DNA from: Ignavibacterium sp.
GTDB lineage: Bacteria > Bacteroidota > Ignavibacteria > Ignavibacteriales > Ignavibacteriaceae
DNA length: 64,000 nucleotides
Reading direction: 5' to 3'
Assembly (NCBI GenBank): GCA_018335755.1
Contig: JAGXRK010000063.1
Coordinates: 1-64,000, forward strand
Shown here: one piece after another, positions 1-9,253 of the stretch
Layout: the number at the start of each line of letters is the position of its first letter
Numbering within the stretch: the first letter of the stretch is position 1
The notes under the pieces: model-generated
What the model saw: the letters and a program-made list of their open reading frames with translations, nothing else
What the model was told of the DNA's origin: nothing
Database searches by the model: none
Program-made: the position numbers and the translations under genes

Positions 1-372
1 ATGGCAGTAGGAACCTATACATACAGACTGAAACAGGTGGATCTTGATGGAACGTTTGAGTACAGCAGCTCAATAGAAGTTGAAGTAACAGCTCCGCAGG
101 AATACACATTGTATCAGAACTATCCTAATCCGTTTAACCCTGCAACAACAATTGAGTATTCTTTGCCGGAGAAGTCAAATGTAACAATCTCGATATACAC
201 AGCATTGGGAGAGTTAGTAAAGACACTGGTAAATGAATCAGTGGAAGCAGGCTATCAGAAAGCAGGATTTGATGCAACAAATCTTCCATCAGGCACATAT
301 ATATACCAGATAAGAGCCACAAGTGAGGGAAGAACCTTTGTTGATTCAAAGAAGATGATGCTTATTAAATAA
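1..372 (+). CDS. T9SS-secreted protein, C-terminal fragment
   Basis: C-terminal end of a larger secreted protein whose start lies outside the window; the ATG at base 1 is only an internal Met. The first residues ('YTYRLKQVDLDGTFEYSS') are the end of a fibronectin-like module that in this organism commonly precedes the sorting domain. From about residue 35 the type A T9SS sorting domain begins ('LYQNYPNPFNPATTI') and it ends with 'SKKMMLIK'. The tail directs export across the outer membrane and attachment or release at the surface. Nothing can be said about the catalytic part. A terminator follows at 427-455. Confidence 0.9.
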   Translation: MAVGTYTYRLKQVDLDGTFEYSSSIEVEVTAPQEYTLYQNYPNPFNPATTIEYSLPEKSNVTISIYTALGELVKTLVNESVEAGYQKAGFDATNLPSGTYIYQIRATSEGRTFVDSKKMMLIK

Positions 373-412
373 GAGCCCCATCCCCAGCCCTTCCCCCAAG
401 GGGAAGGGAGTT
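373..412. repeat. C/G-rich palindromic repeat after the stop codon
   Basis: Directly after the stop codon is a C-rich stretch followed by its G-rich complement, with CTTCCCC opposite GGGGAAG. It is far richer in G+C than its surroundings. From memory it resembles dispersed intergenic repeats seen in Bacteroidota-type genomes, but no second copy lies in this window. Confidence 0.4.
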
Positions 413-426
413 AATGAACAACATTT

Positions 427-455
427 AAGGCGATTCGAAAGAGTCGCCTTTTTTT
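427..455 (+). terminator. Rho-independent terminator of the first gene
   Basis: Stem AAGGCGA/TCGCCTT (427-433 with 444-450) around a short loop, followed by a T-run. It lies 55 bases after the stop codon of the sorting-domain protein. Confidence 0.85.
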
Positions 456-573
456 ATTTAAATAAATTGATGATCTAAAACAGATTTTTTTTGACTTTGA
501 ATATTTTTTAATGCAATATAAGGTTGGTTAAAATTCTTTTTTTTGGTTACTCATCATTGATGTTTGATTCAAT

Positions 574-1194
574 ATGAAGTCATTTCTCCACATAATATTA
601 ATGATTTTACTTACAGGCTGTGGATTATTTAAATCCAGTGAACCTCAAAAGATGGAACCAAAACTGTTAAAACAATCAGCACTTCCACAAATTCCATCGC
701 GTTTACAAAAACAGGGATTCGAATTTTATTGTGAAATGCTGATCAGTGAAAATGGAGTTATGGAGCGGGCTTCCATTATTAAAAGCAGCGGCGATAAAGA
801 TTGGGATTCATTGGCAGCAATATCTTTAATGAAATGGAAGTTCTCACCTGCTTTATCTGACAATAAGCCAATTAGAACTTTTATAAAAAGAAAAGTTAAT
901 GTGGAATTTGTAGAACCAAACTCAATTCTATTAGCAGAAATAATATGTAACACAGAGTCTGATGCTTTTTCTGCTTTTTTCGATCTGAAGAACGGATTGG
1001 ATTTCGGAAAAGCTGCAGAGAAATATTCCATAAGTGATTCAAAAAATAATTCTGGTATTATTGGCAAAGTTGATATACAGCATTACACAGGTAGAACCCG
1101 TCATTTACTTTCACGGCTTAAAGAAAACGAATTTACAGAACCCTTTGCTTATGGAAAGTACTTTGCTATTTTCAAACGATTAAATGAAGATTAG
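574..1194 (+). CDS. Lipoprotein with TonB-C-like and PpiC/parvulin-like domains
   Basis: 206 aa. A signal peptide ends in the lipobox LLTGC (Cys16), so it is a predicted lipoprotein. Residues 37-113 resemble a TonB C-terminal domain ('KWKFSPAL' at 87-94, a typical end-of-domain motif). Residues 117-203 resemble a PpiC-type peptidyl-prolyl isomerase: 'LDFGKAAEKYSISDS' matches the usual 'DFAELAKKYSxDxS', followed by 'GIIGKV' and 'FTEPFAYGKYFAIFKRL'. Some parvulin active-site positions differ (it starts 'LAEIICN' rather than 'ASHILV'), so it may bind rather than isomerise. The pairing is unusual. An envelope-folding or scaffold role is inference. It stands alone, 43 bases before the next gene. 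Confidence 0.7.
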   Translation: MKSFLHIILMILLTGCGLFKSSEPQKMEPKLLKQSALPQIPSRLQKQGFEFYCEMLISENGVMERASIIKSSGDKDWDSLAAISLMKWKFSPALSDNKPIRTFIKRKVNVEFVEPNSILLAEIICNTESDAFSAFFDLKNGLDFGKAAEKYSISDSKNNSGIIGKVDIQHYTGRTRHLLSRLKENEFTEPFAYGKYFAIFKRLNED

Positions 1195-1237
1195 AAAATA
1201 TTATTTATTAATTTTGAAATATAATTAGGAGAGTAAA

Positions 1238-2209
1238 ATGAAATACAGAAAACTTGGAAAATCAGATGTGGAAGTTTCCGAAATCAGTCTTGGTTGCTGG
1301 ACAATGGGAGGCCTGAACTGGGTAAATGGAGTTCCAAACGGCTGGGCAAATGTAGATGAAAAAGAAATTACCGAAGCCATTAATTATGCAATTGATGAAG
1401 GTGTTAATCATTTTGATAATGCTGATGTTTACGGAAACGGCAAAGCAGAAAGGATGCTAGCCAGAATTCTCGGTAAAAGAACTACTAATTTTATAATCGC
1501 AACTAAAGTGGGATGGTTCCCGGGAACTGCTGAACAGGCTTACGAACCAAAACACATTCGCCATCAATGCGAACAGTCTCTAATAAACTTAAAAAGAGAG
1601 TATATTGATATTTATTATTTTCACCACGGTAATTTTGGCGAGAACGATAAGTATCTTGATGACGCCATTGAAGTAATATATAAACTTAAGGATGAAGGTA
1701 AAATCAGATTAGTTGGGCAATCTGCATATTCACACAATGATTTTGAAAAATTAATACCAAAAGTTAAACCGGATGTTATACAAAGTTTTGCCAGTGCTAT
1801 GGATGACAGATTTTTAGAGGATGACACACCTACAAGAAAGTTACTTGATGAATATCAAATATCTTTCATTGCTTTTGGGCCTCTTGCACAGGGTATTTTA
1901 CTTGGTAAATATAATCCTGAAAATCCTCCGACATTTGAACCAGGCGATCACAGGTCTAGTGCTGAAAGATTTAAACCTGAAAAATTAGCTACGGTTCAAC
2001 CCAAAATTGAAAAACTCAAGAATAAATTTGGATCATCAAATCAGGAATTATCACGTGCTGCACTACAATATCTGCTCTATTATAATGAAGTCGGAGCGGT
2101 TATACCAGGTTTCAGAAATCTTAATCAGGTAAAATCCAATTTGGCCGGCAAAGATAATCCTTTTTCGGATGATGAATTTAAATTTATGAAAGAACTGTTC
2201 AACGATTAG
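1238..2209 (+). CDS. Aldo/keto reductase
   Basis: 323 aa, normal length for the family. It has the N-terminal 'YRKLGKSDVEVSEISLGCW' typical of bacterial AKRs. The catalytic tetrad is visible: Asp60 and Tyr65 in 'HFDNADVYG', Lys90 in 'IIATKVGW', and a His in 'YYFHHGN'. It is an NAD(P)H-dependent (beta/alpha)8-barrel carbonyl reductase in the cytoplasm; the substrate cannot be read from sequence. The AGGAG ribosome site just before the ATG supports the start. The gap of 57 bases to the corrinoid gene could allow co-transcription, but no link in function is evident. Confidence 0.93.
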   Translation: MKYRKLGKSDVEVSEISLGCWTMGGLNWVNGVPNGWANVDEKEITEAINYAIDEGVNHFDNADVYGNGKAERMLARILGKRTTNFIIATKVGWFPGTAEQAYEPKHIRHQCEQSLINLKREYIDIYYFHHGNFGENDKYLDDAIEVIYKLKDEGKIRLVGQSAYSHNDFEKLIPKVKPDVIQSFASAMDDRFLEDDTPTRKLLDEYQISFIAFGPLAQGILLGKYNPENPPTFEPGDHRSSAERFKPEKLATVQPKIEKLKNKFGSSNQELSRAALQYLLYYNEVGAVIPGFRNLNQVKSNLAGKDNPFSDDEFKFMKELFND

Positions 2210-2266
2210 AAAGATTTAAGTAAAAATAATTAAAATATAACACTATTTTTTTAGATAATAATCTCA

Positions 2267-2944
2267 ATGAAAGATCTACTAAATCAAATAAGCATTTGTA
2301 TTGAGCATGGTAAAGTTTCATCTCAATCTCAACACCCGGCTGATATGAAAGGATTAGCAGGAGCAATTGAACTAACAGAAGAAGCATTAAACAGTAAGAT
2401 ACCGGCTAAGGATATTTTAGACTATGGACTTTTAAAGGGAATGCAAACAGTTGGCGATAAATTTCGTGATGGTAAGATATTTATTCCGGAAGTTCTGATA
2501 TCCGCAAAAGCTATGAATTCTGCAATGGAATTGCTTAAACCATTTTTTATTTCCGGTGAATTAAAACTGAAAGGAAAAGTAATTCTTGGTACTGTTTCGG
2601 GTGATCTGCACGACATTGGAAAAAACATTCTGAAAATGGTTCTTGAAGGCGGCGGATGGCAGGTTATTGATCTTGGCGTAAATGTTAACGCTGAAAAGTT
2701 TATAAATTCCTTAAGAGAGCATAATGCTAAAATCATTGGCTTAAGTGCTCTACTTACCACAACTATGCAAAATATGGAAGTAATTATAAAATCAATTCGA
2801 GAAAATTTTAATGATGTTGTAATTGTTGTCGGGGGCGCTCCTTTGAATATGGGTTTTGCTAATAAGATAAATGCTGATGCCTACTTCCCTGCGCCCCAAG
2901 GAATGCTTGATTACATTAATAACTTATTCATTAACAGTAATTAG
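2267..2944 (+). CDS. Corrinoid (cobalamin-binding) methyl-carrier protein
   Basis: 225 aa. An N-terminal helical cap (about residues 1-95, B12-binding_2 type) is followed by a Rossmann-like B12-binding domain. The base-off/His-on signature DxHxxG is present as 'GDLHDIGKN', with His115 the predicted lower cobalt ligand. Ser160 ('GLSALLTTT') and Gly-Gly at 189-190 ('VVGGAPLN') match the other cobalamin contacts. Same architecture as MtaC/MtbC proteins and the MetH cobalamin module. It carries a methyl group on cobalt, probably to the homocysteine methyltransferase at 3665. First gene of a tight three-gene operon, 4 bases before the next start. Confidence 0.92.
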   Translation: MKDLLNQISICIEHGKVSSQSQHPADMKGLAGAIELTEEALNSKIPAKDILDYGLLKGMQTVGDKFRDGKIFIPEVLISAKAMNSAMELLKPFFISGELKLKGKVILGTVSGDLHDIGKNILKMVLEGGGWQVIDLGVNVNAEKFINSLREHNAKIIGLSALLTTTMQNMEVIIKSIRENFNDVVIVVGGAPLNMGFANKINADAYFPAPQGMLDYINNLFINSN

Positions 2945-2948
2945 AGAT

Positions 2949-3668
2949 ATGAGTGAAATATTAAAATCACTCCCGAAAATCCGAAAAATAATTTTTCATC
3001 CAAAGGATGTGAACATCAGTAAATCTGAGTTGGCTTTTTCACTTGGTTATTCCGATCAAAATATTCCAGCGCTTGTAAATGAGGCAATAGATCAATCAAT
3101 AGAATTGATTCATCAGAATGTTATGCCCTCCGGCGGAATTGTAATCCTAAACGATAAAAATATCAACATTGAAAAGGATAGAATAGTTATTGATGATATA
3201 TGTTTACTAAGTGAAAAAATAATTTCTAAATATTTAAATAATGCTGATACAATCGCAATTTTAGTTGCAACAATTGGAAACAGGTTAGAGCAGATTGTAA
3301 AGCAGCAGATGGATCATAATGAATTCCTTACAGGATATATAATTGATAGAGCCGCTTCTGAACTGGTCGAAAAAACCGCTCAGTTAGTTGAGGATAAATT
3401 ATACGTAATAACCGCAGAAATAAATTTGTCAATTACAAACAGGTATAGTCCCGGTTACTGTGGATGGAACGTGAGCGATCAGCACAAATTATTTTCTTTA
3501 TTGCCGGAAAACTTTTGCGGAATAAACCTAACAGAAAGCTCTCTGATGATACCAATTAAATCCGTAAGTGCTATAATCGGAATTGGTGATAAAGTTCATA
3601 AAGAAGATTATGCTTGTAAATTATGCGAAATTGATTTTTGTTATAAAAAGAATTCAGAAATGAAATGA
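2949..3668 (+). CDS. Stand-alone methionine-synthase reactivation domain
   Basis: 239 aa with the ATG at 2949, chosen because it lies just after the corrinoid gene's stop; an upstream in-frame start would lie inside that gene. It resembles the C-terminal AdoMet-binding activation domain of MetH: 'NRYSPGYCGWNVSDQHKLF' corresponds to the conserved RxxxGY motif that binds S-adenosylmethionine. The C-terminus has a Cys cluster ('CKLCEIDFCYKK'). Known role of the family: reductive remethylation of inactive cob(II)alamin. As a separate polypeptide it recalls the split MetH of Thermotoga. It overlaps the next gene by ATGA, so translation is probably coupled. Confidence 0.85.
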   Translation: MSEILKSLPKIRKIIFHPKDVNISKSELAFSLGYSDQNIPALVNEAIDQSIELIHQNVMPSGGIVILNDKNINIEKDRIVIDDICLLSEKIISKYLNNADTIAILVATIGNRLEQIVKQQMDHNEFLTGYIIDRAASELVEKTAQLVEDKLYVITAEINLSITNRYSPGYCGWNVSDQHKLFSLLPENFCGINLTESSLMIPIKSVSAIIGIGDKVHKEDYACKLCEIDFCYKKNSEMK

Positions 3669-4555
3669 GCAGACTATTACAAAAATTAAAAGAAAAAAAA
3701 ATTTTAGTTTCAGATGGAGCCTGGGGCACTTTTCTATTTGAAAAAGGACTTAAAACAGGCGAATGTCCGGAAATATGGAATTTAATATATCCTGACGCAG
3801 TAATTGATATTGCTAAAAGTTATATAAATGCTGGATCCGATATTATATCTACTAACAGTTTCGGTGCAAATAGATTAAAATTAAAACAATATAATTTGGA
3901 TGACGACACGGTTGACATCAATATTTCTGCAGCTAAAATATCAAGAGAAGCCGCTGGTAATGATAAATTTGTTTTTGGTTCAATTGGACCAACAGGAAAG
4001 TTTTTAATTTCAGGCGATGTAACAGTCGATGAATTATATCAGTCTTTTAAAGAACAATCGGAAGCATTGGCAAAAGGCGGTGTAGATGCAATCCTGCTCG
4101 AAACATTTTATGATCTGGAAGAAGCTAAAACTGCAATTGATGCAATTAAAAAATCAACACACCTAGATGTAATTTGCAGCTTTACCTATGACAAACAACC
4201 GGATAACTCATATAAAACTCTTATGGGGAATACACCTTCTGAAATCACTGGTGCATTACTTAATACCGGTATTGAAGTGATTGGCTCTAACTGCGGATCA
4301 GGTTTTGAAAATATGTTTGGCATAGCCAAAGAAATTAGAACTGCAAATAATAACATCCCCCTCTTAATTCAGGCAAATGCCGGTTTACCAAGCATTCAAG
4401 GCGATAAAATCACCTACAATGAAACTCCTGAATTTATATCTCCCTACATAAACGAACTAATTAGCTGCGGTGTTAATATAATCGGGGGTTGCTGCGGAAC
4501 CACGCCGGAACATATCAAAACCATAAGACAAATTGTGGATGTAATAGATAATTAA
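3665..4555 (+). CDS. Homocysteine S-methyltransferase domain protein
   Basis: 296 aa, the size of an isolated MetH homocysteine module. 'DGAWGTFLFEKGLKTGECPE' opens the barrel. The three zinc-binding cysteines are visible: Cys210 in 'GSNCGSG' and Cys276-Cys277 in 'GGCCGTTPEHI'. It should transfer a methyl group from methylcobalamin, held by the corrinoid protein two genes upstream, to homocysteine. The three genes together contain the homocysteine, cobalamin and activation parts of methionine synthase but no pterin (methyl-tetrahydrofolate) domain, so the methyl source is unknown. It could instead be a different thiol methyltransferase. The start overlaps the previous stop. Confidence 0.9.
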   Translation: MSRLLQKLKEKKILVSDGAWGTFLFEKGLKTGECPEIWNLIYPDAVIDIAKSYINAGSDIISTNSFGANRLKLKQYNLDDDTVDINISAAKISREAAGNDKFVFGSIGPTGKFLISGDVTVDELYQSFKEQSEALAKGGVDAILLETFYDLEEAKTAIDAIKKSTHLDVICSFTYDKQPDNSYKTLMGNTPSEITGALLNTGIEVIGSNCGSGFENMFGIAKEIRTANNNIPLLIQANAGLPSIQGDKITYNETPEFISPYINELISCGVNIIGGCCGTTPEHIKTIRQIVDVIDN

Positions 4556-5146
4556 CCATAGCTAAATCTAACCAATATTATTTTTAGATACTTCCAAAAA
4601 GATAGAACTAACAACATAAATTGATGTTATATTTTTTTCTTCTACACTGCGGAAAAATTGTATTAAATAATTCGCTGTAGTTCATATCCGTTTTAATTTG
4701 GTTTAAGAAACTACATTTTTGGTTATGACATCATCCTAGCCACATTCAATATTTCCATATTATTAGTAATAATAAGCTTAGATTCATGTTTTGATCCCAA
4801 TACGTAACCGCTACACAATAGTATATAAATTCTGAATAAGTTTTAAAAAAATCAAACTCTTAATCAAATGAGACTTACATTGTATGCCCAGAGAGATTTG
4901 AATTACAAACTTTCTAATTAAGTGAGAATAAATATATAATTTACTTTAAATGCATTATCTACAAATCATTATTATTCGATAACTTACAAGTATTAAATAA
5001 TTCTAATATGAACTAAAATAATACCTTAAGAAATCTTAAAAAGTATAGCAAAAATCACTTGAAAATTTTAGAGGATTTCGTGAATATCTGTTTTATTAGT
5101 CTTTTATTACAAATAGTATTGGAATCCTGATAAAATGTTTTCAAAT
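4556..5146. other. Intergenic, no feature seen
   Basis: About 590 bases of AT-rich sequence between two convergent genes, with stops in every frame. No convincing ORF, RNA gene or strong terminator was found. Confidence 0.6.
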
Positions 5147-8026
5147 CTATTTCAAAAAAATCATCTTTTTAGTCTGCATAAAATCCCCTGCCTTCAACCT
5201 GTACATATATATACCGCTCGGAAGCTCTGTAGCATTGAAATTGACTTCATAAAAACCCTTGGGTTTTTCTTCGTTGACTAAAGTTGTGATCAACTGGCCT
5301 AAGACATTATAAATTTGTAGATCGACCATTGCTACACTTGGAAGAACATAACTAATTTTTGTGACTGGGTTGAAGGGATTTGGGTAGTTTTGTTCAAGTA
5401 CAAAACCAGTTGGCGCAAACTTGATCTCATTTTCCGATTCAATTTCTGTCACTTCATTAAACTTACTAATCAGAATATTATCAATAAATACTTTTGACTG
5501 TTCCTCAATCATATAATAAAGAGGAAAACTTAATGTTATGGCCTTGTAATCACTACCAATATACTCGACCCCAACAGGTTCATTTTTCATACTTCCAAAA
5601 CTTGATGATGAATCATATTGAGTTTCATATTTATAAATAGCGTTTGCATTTTGAGCTGGTACAATACTTTCAATTCCTAAAAGGTGATAGTTGAGTGAGG
5701 GATTAGTTTTTGTACTATCCGTGAAAATATCTGAGTAAAATTCAGTTAATGAAACTCCGCCCTGGAATCTTGCAGCATTTCGGTATAATGAACTATCAAT
5801 TTTAAGATAATCGTAAAGAAATGATCCTGTATTATAATTTCCACTACCGCTCGTACTTCCTCCAAAAACTCTTGCTGGTCTGTGACCAACAAAGAGTAAG
5901 TTGCCACCGTAATCCAGATAATCTTTAATAACGTTTATATCGTGGATGGAATAAATTGTGTTTTGGTTGTCATCCTTCTGCCAGATTACCGTTGAGTAAG
6001 GAGCAAGTTCCATTAAGGAAATATCTCCTTCGGAATTAATTTCGTAATCACTTTTGATAAAGTCAGAGAGGATACTATCATAAAACTCATCAACCTCAAA
6101 GTCAGTGGGATTTAACAAGCTTCCATTACCGTCCGCTGTAGCATCAACCAGTAAAATCCCTCTATCAAGGGTTACTGCTCTTGATGCAACTAAATTACTT
6201 CTTTCACTTTCATTATCATCAGTGTCCTGTGCTTTTACATAGTAATAATATTTTATCCCCGGAGAAATACTGATATCAGAAAATAAAGTATCGGTAAGAA
6301 GTTGTGAGTTGAGCTTTATATAATTTCCACTGCTTTCTATTGAACGATATAAATTATAACCAGCGAAGTCTAATTCAATATTTTTTCCCCAGCTTAAATA
6401 AACTGCATGCCATTTGGGAATAGCGATCAGATTTTGAGGCGCTAAAGGTACTGAGTATGGCGTCATACTTCTTTCTGTAAGAAAACTTTCGCTTCCATCA
6501 GAACTTACTGAAGACACTGCAACGTAGTATTTAGTCCCTTCGGTAAGGTTTTCAATTATATGTGATGTATCTGATGTAACAAATGTCTGAAAATAATTTC
6601 CGCTATTAAGTCCAATGTATATTTTATAATTTGCAAAATCGGGATCTAAGTTCGGTGCCCACTTCAAGTTTAATGACGTTCCATTTCCAATATCATATAA
6701 GAAATAATTTTCAATCACCGAAGGTATTTTTATGGCCGTTAACAAAAGAGCACCAGATGATTTGATCACTTCTGCACAATAAGGCATATTATAGTTTGAA
6801 ATCACATCCTGAGGTGAATGATAATAAGGACTGAAATCTCTTTCCTCAAAATAAACTACATCAAATCCACGCTGCCAGAATGAATAACTATCGGAACTAC
6901 TGCTGTTTGTGGATCCGATATAGGGCGTAAGTACAGAGTAAAGATTTACCATATCCATAGCCATATCAGACCAGACTTCAGAACCCTGTGTATATCGATT
7001 AATATCTACAGTACCTAAATGCAGTGGACTTGTATCATGGCTTATCATATCATGATTAATCATTAATTTTATATCCATTCCCTGATTAAGTGCATACTCA
7101 GCATAGTGTTTGCTTCCCCACAGTCCGTATTCTTCAGCAGCAAAAGTTATGAACTTAATTGTAGATTTAGGTTGGTACCCGCTTTGCATAATAATTCTTG
7201 CAACTTCAAGTGCTGCCGCTGTACCACTGGCATTGTCATCAGCGCCAGGAGCAAAAATCATTGGATCACCACTTGAATAAGAATCGTGATGACCACCGAA
7301 AACAAAAACTTTTTCCGGATATACGTTTCCTGTAATTGTTGCTACTACATTCGTTTGCCAGGTACCCTGGTATTGAAATGAATCCAATCGAACATCTGTA
7401 AATCCGAAACTTATGAATTGTGATTGTATCCAGGATGCGACAGAGTCTCTGGTATTTGCGAATAAAAATCTGGTTTGAAAATCCTGTAAAGATTGGATAA
7501 AATAACCAACACTATCAGGATTAACCAATGCAACAATATTTGCAATAACCGTATCAATGTATGATATGGCTCTTGAATTAATTAGCCTCTCATTTTTAAA
7601 GAGTGAATTTGTCTCCTTAATTTCAGCTATCGAGTAATCCATAGAAATTATTCTTTCAATTTCTAATGGTTTTTTTATTATTGCCTGGTTCCCGTGTATA
7701 TAAACAGGATCGAAAAGGGTTAAATCATGTGATTGTTCCTTTTTAACAGATGGAGTAATAATATAGTAAGATGAAAATTCATCCATTTCATCGAGAACAG
7801 TTAAATCACTTGTTAGTTCCTGAAGAATAAATAGTTTTTGTTGGGTAACTGCAGATATTAAAATATTATCAAACAGATGATATACCGGAATTTGTGCTAG
7901 TTCAACCTTGTTCAGATCTGATGCTTTAGACAAATCAATACTTATTAAAAATTTCTGGTCTGTTTGAGCCAATAGTGAATAACTAAAAATTATAATCAAT
8001 AATAAGTGAACTATAGAACGCTTCAT
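5147..8026 (-). CDS. Secreted M28 family metallopeptidase with T9SS tail
   Basis: 959 aa. Signal peptide at 1-20 ('LLLIIIFSYSLLAQ'). The M28 di-zinc aminopeptidase domain spans about 160-430: ligands His246/247 ('GGHHDS'), Asp263 ('GADDNASG'), catalytic Glu297/298 ('AAEEYGLWG'), Asp326 ('NHDMISH') and His403 ('YYHSPQD'). Two fibronectin type III-like modules follow (about 440-620), then a region of unknown role and the sorting domain ('LEQNYPNPFNPVTKI') ending 'KKMIFLK'. A secreted or surface exopeptidase for protein scavenging. The start is supported by an AAGGT ribosome site. Its tail closely resembles those of the genes at 17740 and 19500 inside the mobile element. Confidence 0.93.
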   Translation of the reverse strand: MKRSIVHLLLIIIFSYSLLAQTDQKFLISIDLSKASDLNKVELAQIPVYHLFDNILISAVTQQKLFILQELTSDLTVLDEMDEFSSYYIITPSVKKEQSHDLTLFDPVYIHGNQAIIKKPLEIERIISMDYSIAEIKETNSLFKNERLINSRAISYIDTVIANIVALVNPDSVGYFIQSLQDFQTRFLFANTRDSVASWIQSQFISFGFTDVRLDSFQYQGTWQTNVVATITGNVYPEKVFVFGGHHDSYSSGDPMIFAPGADDNASGTAAALEVARIIMQSGYQPKSTIKFITFAAEEYGLWGSKHYAEYALNQGMDIKLMINHDMISHDTSPLHLGTVDINRYTQGSEVWSDMAMDMVNLYSVLTPYIGSTNSSSSDSYSFWQRGFDVVYFEERDFSPYYHSPQDVISNYNMPYCAEVIKSSGALLLTAIKIPSVIENYFLYDIGNGTSLNLKWAPNLDPDFANYKIYIGLNSGNYFQTFVTSDTSHIIENLTEGTKYYVAVSSVSSDGSESFLTERSMTPYSVPLAPQNLIAIPKWHAVYLSWGKNIELDFAGYNLYRSIESSGNYIKLNSQLLTDTLFSDISISPGIKYYYYVKAQDTDDNESERSNLVASRAVTLDRGILLVDATADGNGSLLNPTDFEVDEFYDSILSDFIKSDYEINSEGDISLMELAPYSTVIWQKDDNQNTIYSIHDINVIKDYLDYGGNLLFVGHRPARVFGGSTSGSGNYNTGSFLYDYLKIDSSLYRNAARFQGGVSLTEFYSDIFTDSTKTNPSLNYHLLGIESIVPAQNANAIYKYETQYDSSSSFGSMKNEPVGVEYIGSDYKAITLSFPLYYMIEEQSKVFIDNILISKFNEVTEIESENEIKFAPTGFVLEQNYPNPFNPVTKISYVLPSVAMVDLQIYNVLGQLITTLVNEEKPKGFYEVNFNATELPSGIYMYRLKAGDFMQTKKMIFLK

Positions 8027-8487
8027 AAGTCTACCTTAAATGTATAAATTAATTGATATTATAAAATTACTGATACCCATTTCGAATAACCACACTAAAA
8101 TACTACCGAATTATTAAATTAAACTGTCGGAATGTGACCTCAATATCGAACCGCTTACCCTATTATGAAAAGGTAACATTACACAACTTTCAATTTTATA
8201 TTTAAATACATTAATGAAGAATACAGAAATAAATGAAACTATATTATAAATTGTATATGTTTTATTTTAGGTTTTGATGTAAATAACTAATAATTATTAG
8301 AATTAAGGAGCACACCAGGATTTCCTAATTTTAGTCTGAGCTATAAAATACACCTTTGAACGGGAGAACTTAGCCCTACTATTTCTATTCTAATCAACCT
8401 AAAAATTAAATTAACAATTTATCCAGGTTTGAATAATTATTGTAAAAAAAGTATGTTGAATATAAGATAATAAAGTAGATGATATAA
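8027..8487. other. Divergent intergenic region
   Basis: About 460 bases between the divergent peptidase and inositol operons. It must hold promoters for both. It is AT-rich; no operator, riboswitch or ORF could be defined with confidence. Confidence 0.5.
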
Positions 8488-9192
8488 ATGAATTTAGCGA
8501 TTATAGGTGCTGGAGAAAGTTCCCGGCTGAAAGCTGAAGGGCTAAAGAGTTCTAAGCATCTCATTAAAATTAATGGTGAGTACTTAATTGAAAGAATTAT
8601 CAGGATTTCAAAAAAATACGGTATAGAAAAAGTTTACTGTATAATTAATTCCCACGAACCTGAACTTAAAGATTATCTGTTAAAGAACAATTTCGGGATA
8701 CCACTGAAACTTGTGATTAAAGATACTGTAAGTTCTATGCATAGTCTGTTTGAACTAGCTCCTTATCTTACTCATGAATCCTTCTGTCTTGCAACAACTG
8801 ACTCAGTGTTTCTTGAAAAAGATTTTTCTGAATTTATAAAATATTCTATTTTACAAACAGAAGCTGACGGCATTCTTGCTATAACAAAATTTATAGATGA
8901 TGAAAAACCCCTTTGTGTATTAATGAATAAAAGTAACACAATCCTTGAATTCAGTGATTCCCCAAAAGGTTACATGTGGGCAACCGGAGGTATTTATTAT
9001 TTTACACCAAAAATCTTCACCGAGATTGAAAGTGCATTGGAAGTGGATGTTTTCAGGTTAAGAAATTTCTTCCGACATCTGCTTAAAAAAGGTTTTTTAC
9101 TAAGAGGATTTTCTTTCCCGAAAATAATTGATGTTGATCACATTTCAGATATTAAAAAGGCAGAAGATCTTTTAATTAGTGAAGATCCATAA
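8488..9192 (+). CDS. Sugar/alditol-phosphate nucleotidyltransferase, probable inositol-phosphate cytidylyltransferase
   Basis: 234 aa, a single nucleotidyltransferase domain. The N-terminus 'LAIIGAGESSRLKAEGLKSS' is the NTP-binding signature loop, followed by 'KHLIKINGEYLIERII' (the usual 'KPLxxxxGxPLI'). 'CLATTDSVF' holds the metal-binding Asp, and 'IDVDHISDIKKAED' is the typical C-terminal end. By family it couples an NTP to a phosphorylated sugar or polyol. The operon also holds inositol-phosphate synthase and a CDP-alcohol phosphatidyltransferase, so synthesis of CDP-inositol from inositol-1-phosphate is the best inference, as in archaeal IPCT. First gene of the six-gene inositol operon. 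Confidence 0.8.
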   Translation: MNLAIIGAGESSRLKAEGLKSSKHLIKINGEYLIERIIRISKKYGIEKVYCIINSHEPELKDYLLKNNFGIPLKLVIKDTVSSMHSLFELAPYLTHESFCLATTDSVFLEKDFSEFIKYSILQTEADGILAITKFIDDEKPLCVLMNKSNTILEFSDSPKGYMWATGGIYYFTPKIFTEIESALEVDVFRLRNFFRHLLKKGFLLRGFSFPKIIDVDHISDIKKAEDLLISEDP

Positions 9193-9253
9193 ACCATATT
9201 TAAGATGAATATTTTGTATTTTTCTGAGTCTTTTAACAAAAAACAATACCGAA

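Noticed and set aside
2210-2266. Possible cobalamin riboswitch before the corrinoid operon
   Set aside because: The gap is only 57 bases and AT-rich, too short for the structure and without the B12-box pattern.
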